Shown here: positions 61,661-64,000 of the stretch, piece by piece | How positions within the stretch are numbered: position 1 is the stretch's first letter | Layout: each line of letters starts with the position of its first letter | Position numbers and translations under genes: made by a program | DNA from: Bacillota bacterium | Lineage (GTDB): Bacteria; Bacillota; Clostridia; Christensenellales; SZUA-584 | DNA length: 64,000 bases | Reading direction: 5' to 3' | NCBI GenBank assembly: GCA_023406895.1 | Contig: JAEXTV010000021.1 | Location: 248,001-312,000 of the forward strand | Notes under the pieces: generated by a model | What the model saw: only the letters and a program-made list of their open reading frames with translations | What the model was told of the DNA's origin: nothing | Databases searched by the model: none

Positions 61661-62251
61661 TCAACATTCAATCAATATTTCTTTCAAACGCTGCCGTCCG
61701 CGGTTTAAGCGAGACTTAACCGTGCCAATGGAAATGCTGAGTGTTTCGGCGATTTCTTCGTATGTGAGGCCCTGTATATCACGCAGCACAACCGTGATAC
61801 GATGGTCTGCGGACAATGTATTGATGGCTTTTTGTATATCTTCCCTGCTTTCAATATTGAGCGCATAAATCTCAGGCGTCAATCCCGTTTTGTCTTCAAT
61901 AATCAACCCGTTTTCCAGGGTGTTATCCAGCGACAGCGGTGCTTTTTTGCGCTTGCGCAGCTCATCGAGACATGTGTTGACGGTCACTCTGTATACCCAT
62001 GAAGAAAAAGACGCTTCCAGACGAAAGGCCCGAACGCCTTTATAAATTTTAATCAACGACTCCTGCGCCATATCGTAAGCATCGGCCTCATTGCCCATAA
62101 AACGAAACGCCACATTGTAGACTTTTTTTTCGTATTTCAAAAGCAGCGTTTCCAGCGCATGCTGGTCACCCTTTTGTGCGTATTGTATCAGCTTCAATTC
62201 CTTCTCATCAGTTGGAACGGCTGATTGAATCAATAACAGAAATGACATCAT
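61661..62251 (-). CDS. ECF-type RNA polymerase sigma factor
   Basis: A 196-residue sigma-70 family protein. Region 2 includes RFMGNEADAYDMAQESLIKIYKGVRAF and SSWVYRVTVNTCLDELRKRK (quoted in parts); region 4 includes GLTYEEIAETLSISIGTVKSRLNRGRQRL. No anti-sigma gene follows; two anchored lipoproteins do. I start at 62251: a perfect TATAAT (62258-62263) with TTGCAA 16 bases upstream would start transcription at that ATG, making the mRNA leaderless. Other starts lack ribosome binding sites. Confidence 0.85.
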   Translation of the reverse strand: MMSFLLLIQSAVPTDEKELKLIQYAQKGDQHALETLLLKYEKKVYNVAFRFMGNEADAYDMAQESLIKIYKGVRAFRLEASFSSWVYRVTVNTCLDELRKRKKAPLSLDNTLENGLIIEDKTGLTPEIYALNIESREDIQKAINTLSADHRITVVLRDIQGLTYEEIAETLSISIGTVKSRLNRGRQRLKEILIEC

Positions 62252-62257
62252 ACACGA

Positions 62258-62285
62258 ATTATACATGATTTTAAATGGGTTGCAA
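62258..62285 (-). promoter_or_regulatory. Promoter of the ECF sigma gene
   Basis: TTGCAA (62280-62285), 16-base spacer, TATAAT (62258-62263) on the minus strand. Expected start at 62251-62252 coincides with the proposed start codon. Confidence 0.6.
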
Positions 62286-62322
62286 AGCCATTTCACACAT
62301 CTTCTTTGTGACAAAATTGTCA

Positions 62323-62375
62323 TTGACAAATGACATGCCAGATTGTAAACTCTGTTTTAGTTAGTTAGTTTACAT
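62323..62375 (+). promoter_or_regulatory. bioY promoter with overlapping BirA-type operator
   Basis: TTGACA (62323-62328), 17 bases, TAAACT (62346-62351). The inverted repeat TGTAAAC (62344-62350) / GTTTACA (62368-62374), separated by 17 bases, covers the -10 box. This is the symmetry and half-site recognised by BirA-type biotin repressors in Bacillota, so biotin should repress bioY. Confidence 0.8.
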
Positions 62376-62387
62376 GATGAGGTGCTT

Positions 62388-62981
62388 ATGAAAACGAGAC
62401 AAATGATATTCTGCGCGCTTTTTGCCGCACTCACCGCCGCCGGAATTTTTATCAAGATACCGATACCCGGCACACTGATGAGCTTTACGCTCCAGACATT
62501 CTTTATATTTCTGGCCGGGCTGCTCCTCGAACCACAGTATGCGCTTATTTCGCAGGCGGTGTATGCCGCAATTGGGTTGGTTGGCGTTCCTGTATTTATG
62601 AACGGCGGCGGTCCCGGATATGTTTTTGAGCCGTCATTCGGATTTATTATCGGTTTTTGCGTGACGGCGATGCTGATCAGTCTGCTTGTCAGACGCAATA
62701 TTCTTATTCTAATCAGTAAGAAAAAAGGCGAATCGAAAATGCGTGAAATCATCAAGATTGCCGCATTCTCGCTGCTGTGTGTCGCTGTGATGTATGTGAT
62801 CGGCGTGGCCTATATGTTTGTGATATTGAATGCCTACATGGGCAAAGGCGTCGCGCTTGATACGATCATCATCACATATAACGGCGTGTTCATACTGTTC
62901 GATATACTCAAATTCGCGGCAGCCATTCCGCTCGGCATCGCTGTTCTAAAACGGGTTCCTATGTCGCTGTCCGCGAAATAA
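62388..62981 (+). CDS. bioY: Biotin transporter BioY (ECF transporter S component)
   Basis: A 197-residue integral membrane protein with six helices. IKIPIPGTLMSFTLQTFFIFLAGLLLEP (shortened: IPIPGTLMSFTLQTFF), YAAIGLVGVPVF and GGGPGYVFEPSFGFIIGF are the BioY motifs that bind biotin and contact the energizing module. It needs EcfA/A'/T proteins encoded elsewhere, which are not in this window. Start ATG 62388 has GAGG upstream; GTG 62382 is an alternative. It is preceded by a BirA-type operator and followed by a strong terminator. Confidence 0.93.
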   Translation: MKTRQMIFCALFAALTAAGIFIKIPIPGTLMSFTLQTFFIFLAGLLLEPQYALISQAVYAAIGLVGVPVFMNGGGPGYVFEPSFGFIIGFCVTAMLISLLVRRNILILISKKKGESKMREIIKIAAFSLLCVAVMYVIGVAYMFVILNAYMGKGVALDTIIITYNGVFILFDILKFAAAIPLGIAVLKRVPMSLSAK

Positions 62982-63008
62982 AAACAGAATACATATTCAA
63001 ATTATAAA

Positions 63009-63040
63009 GGGTTCCGAACTTGTGTTCGGAACCCTTTTCT
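63009..63040 (+). terminator. Intrinsic terminator after bioY
   Basis: A perfect 11-bp stem GGGTTCCGAAC/GTTCGGAACCC with a four-base loop and a TTTTCT tail, 28 bases after the bioY stop. The remaining 63041-63326 shows no gene. Confidence 0.9.
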
Positions 63041-63326
63041 GCAATAAAGTCGCATTCTGTCAACAAAGCGGTTGGGAGCAAAGCGACATGACAGCGAAAA
63101 TGTTACTGTTGAATGCTTTATCCAAAGGGCTTCCTGACAATCGCTCATCTTGTCTTATCTGTGTGTCATTTTTCCATTCTGTTTACTGTTATTCCCGTTA
63201 AGAAGGCGGATTAATGAGATATGATCTAATAATATGAAGACCCGTTCAGTGGGGCCATCACAACATCCTCATTCGAGAATGTTTCGAGTTTTTCATATAT
63301 CTCTGACATTAGGCATTAAGCGTACA

Positions 63327-63367
63327 TAAAAAAGAGTTCCGTCGGCGATGATGCGTCTGGAACCCTT
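63327..63367 (-). terminator. Intrinsic terminator after leuD
   Basis: AAGGGTTCC and GGAACTCTT form a 9-bp stem (one G-T pair) with an 18-base loop; on the minus strand a TTTTTT tract follows. It ends the leuCD transcript 16 bases after the leuD stop. Confidence 0.85.
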
Positions 63368-63382
63368 ATTATGCTATTGCTT

Positions 63383-63862
63383 TTATTCCGGCTTTGATAT
63401 CGCCTTCACGAGGCCGCCCGCATCAATGATGCCCCGCATAAACGGCGGAAACGGCTCGGCCTGAAACGTGGTGCCGCGCGTTAAATTTTTGATCACGCCG
63501 GTGCCCAAATCCACGTCCAGCTCGTCCCCGCTCTGCGTACCGTTCACAGCTTCCTCGCACTCGAGAATCGGCAGACCAATGTTGATGGCGTTGCGGAAGA
63601 ATATGCGCGCAAACGTCTTGGCGATGACACAGTACACGCCCGATTCCTTGATCGCGATGGGCGCGTGCTCGCGCGACGACCCGCATCCGAAATTCGCTTC
63701 CGCGACGATGATATCGCCGGGCTGCACCGTTTTGGCAAACTCGGTGTCGATATCCTCCATGCAGTGTGAAGCGAGTTCCTTTTCATCCGACGTATTCAAA
63801 TACCTTGCGGGTATGATAACATCCGTATCCACGTTATTGCCGTATTTATAAACCTTGCTCAT
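63383..63862 (-). CDS. leuD: 3-isopropylmalate dehydratase small subunit LeuD
   Basis: A 159-residue swivel-domain protein. KYGNNVDTDVIIPARYLNT at the start and the substrate-recognition loop ANFGCGSSREHAPIAIKESG are the small-subunit hallmarks. The approximately 160-residue length fits the short LeuD/HacB type. With LeuC it isomerises 2- to 3-isopropylmalate in leucine synthesis. Homoaconitase small subunits are similar, but Clostridia with leuCD adjacent favour leucine. GGAAGG precedes ATG 63862; leuC ends 17 bases upstream. Confidence 0.92.
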   Translation of the reverse strand: MSKVYKYGNNVDTDVIIPARYLNTSDEKELASHCMEDIDTEFAKTVQPGDIIVAEANFGCGSSREHAPIAIKESGVYCVIAKTFARIFFRNAINIGLPILECEEAVNGTQSGDELDVDLGTGVIKNLTRGTTFQAEPFPPFMRGIIDAGGLVKAISKPE

Positions 63863-63878
63863 GTGTCACTCGTCCTTC

Positions 63879-64000
63879 CTATATATTCGCCGGGTCTTCA
63901 ATACGTCCCGTAAGCGCCGACGCGGCGGCCACAGCAGGGCTGGCCAGATACACTTCCGATTTCACATGCCCCATACGCCCCACAAAGTTGCGGTTCGTCG
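63879..64000 (-). CDS. leuC: 3-isopropylmalate dehydratase large subunit LeuC, C-terminal fragment at window edge
   Basis: Only the last 39-40 codons are inside the window, ending at TAG 63879. They read NRNFVGRMGHVKSEVYLASP then AVAAASALTGRIEDPANI, the conserved C-terminus of aconitase-family large subunits, where the Arg residues of the TNRNF segment contact substrate. The rest of the gene continues past the right edge. It is upstream of leuD in one operon. Confidence 0.92.
   Translation of the reverse strand, partial: TNRNFVGRMGHVKSEVYLASPAVAAASALTGRIEDPANI

Overview
The window looks like a chromosomal segment of an anaerobic, probably spore-forming Bacillota (Clostridia-type) bacterium. 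The supporting genes are a spore photoproduct lyase, a SufBC-only Fe-S scaffold, an [FeFe]-hydrogenase-like protein, a U32 peptidase, yqhQ (DUF1385), Gram-positive-type ribosome binding sites and sigma-A promoters. A choloylglycine hydrolase is compatible with a gut habitat. No rRNA, tRNA, CRISPR array or prophage was seen. The genus cannot be read from the sequence.

Layout. 1-8.7 kb: an edge-truncated lipoprotein, a YcaQ-type DNA glycosylase, a frameshifted class I aldolase, an isoprenylcysteine methyltransferase-like membrane protein, an LCP cell-wall ligase, an M32 carboxypeptidase and a DUF6143-like protein. 8.8-16.9 kb: yqhQ, a CBS-ACT protein, a complete branched-chain amino acid ABC importer (livK, H, M, G, F) and an M24 peptidase. 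16.9-22 kb: an unexplained structured intergenic region, sufC-sufB, then an ABC exporter and an ArsR-type regulator that share one operator sequence. 22.4-32 kb: a tocopherol-cyclase-like protein with a FAD/Rieske oxidoreductase, an overlapping operon (U32 peptidase, deoxyinosine glycosylase, hydrogenase-like protein) and helD. 32.2-35.2 kb: a small ion-detoxification island holding a Gdx guanidinium exporter behind a candidate guanidine riboswitch, and twin crcB fluoride channels with DUF190 behind a fluoride riboswitch. 35.2-42.3 kb: an ERG4/ERG24 sterol-reductase-like protein with an SDR, VanZ, an ABC-2 transporter, DUF4865, and an acetoacetate-decarboxylase-like protein with a second SDR.

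42.3-53.3 kb is a decaying accessory stretch. It holds an IS3-family remnant and 3'-end remnants of a flavodoxin gene, an SDR and rlmD, mixed with intact genes: GGDEF cyclase, double-flavodoxin protein, LUD protein, AraC regulator, ClC channel, SDR and bile-salt-hydrolase-family enzyme. 53.2-64 kb returns to compact core content: cyclophilin lipoprotein, rlmD, a divergent MocR regulator/aldo-keto reductase pair, splB, an ECF sigma factor followed by DUF4349 and SIMPL proteins, bioY under a BirA-type operator, and leuD plus the end of leuC.

Most genes lie on the minus strand. Many are translationally coupled through ATGA or TAATG overlaps, and where a start has been chosen downstream of the longest frame it is because a good Shine-Dalgarno sequence sits there. 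All functional calls come from reading motifs by eye; no database search was possible.
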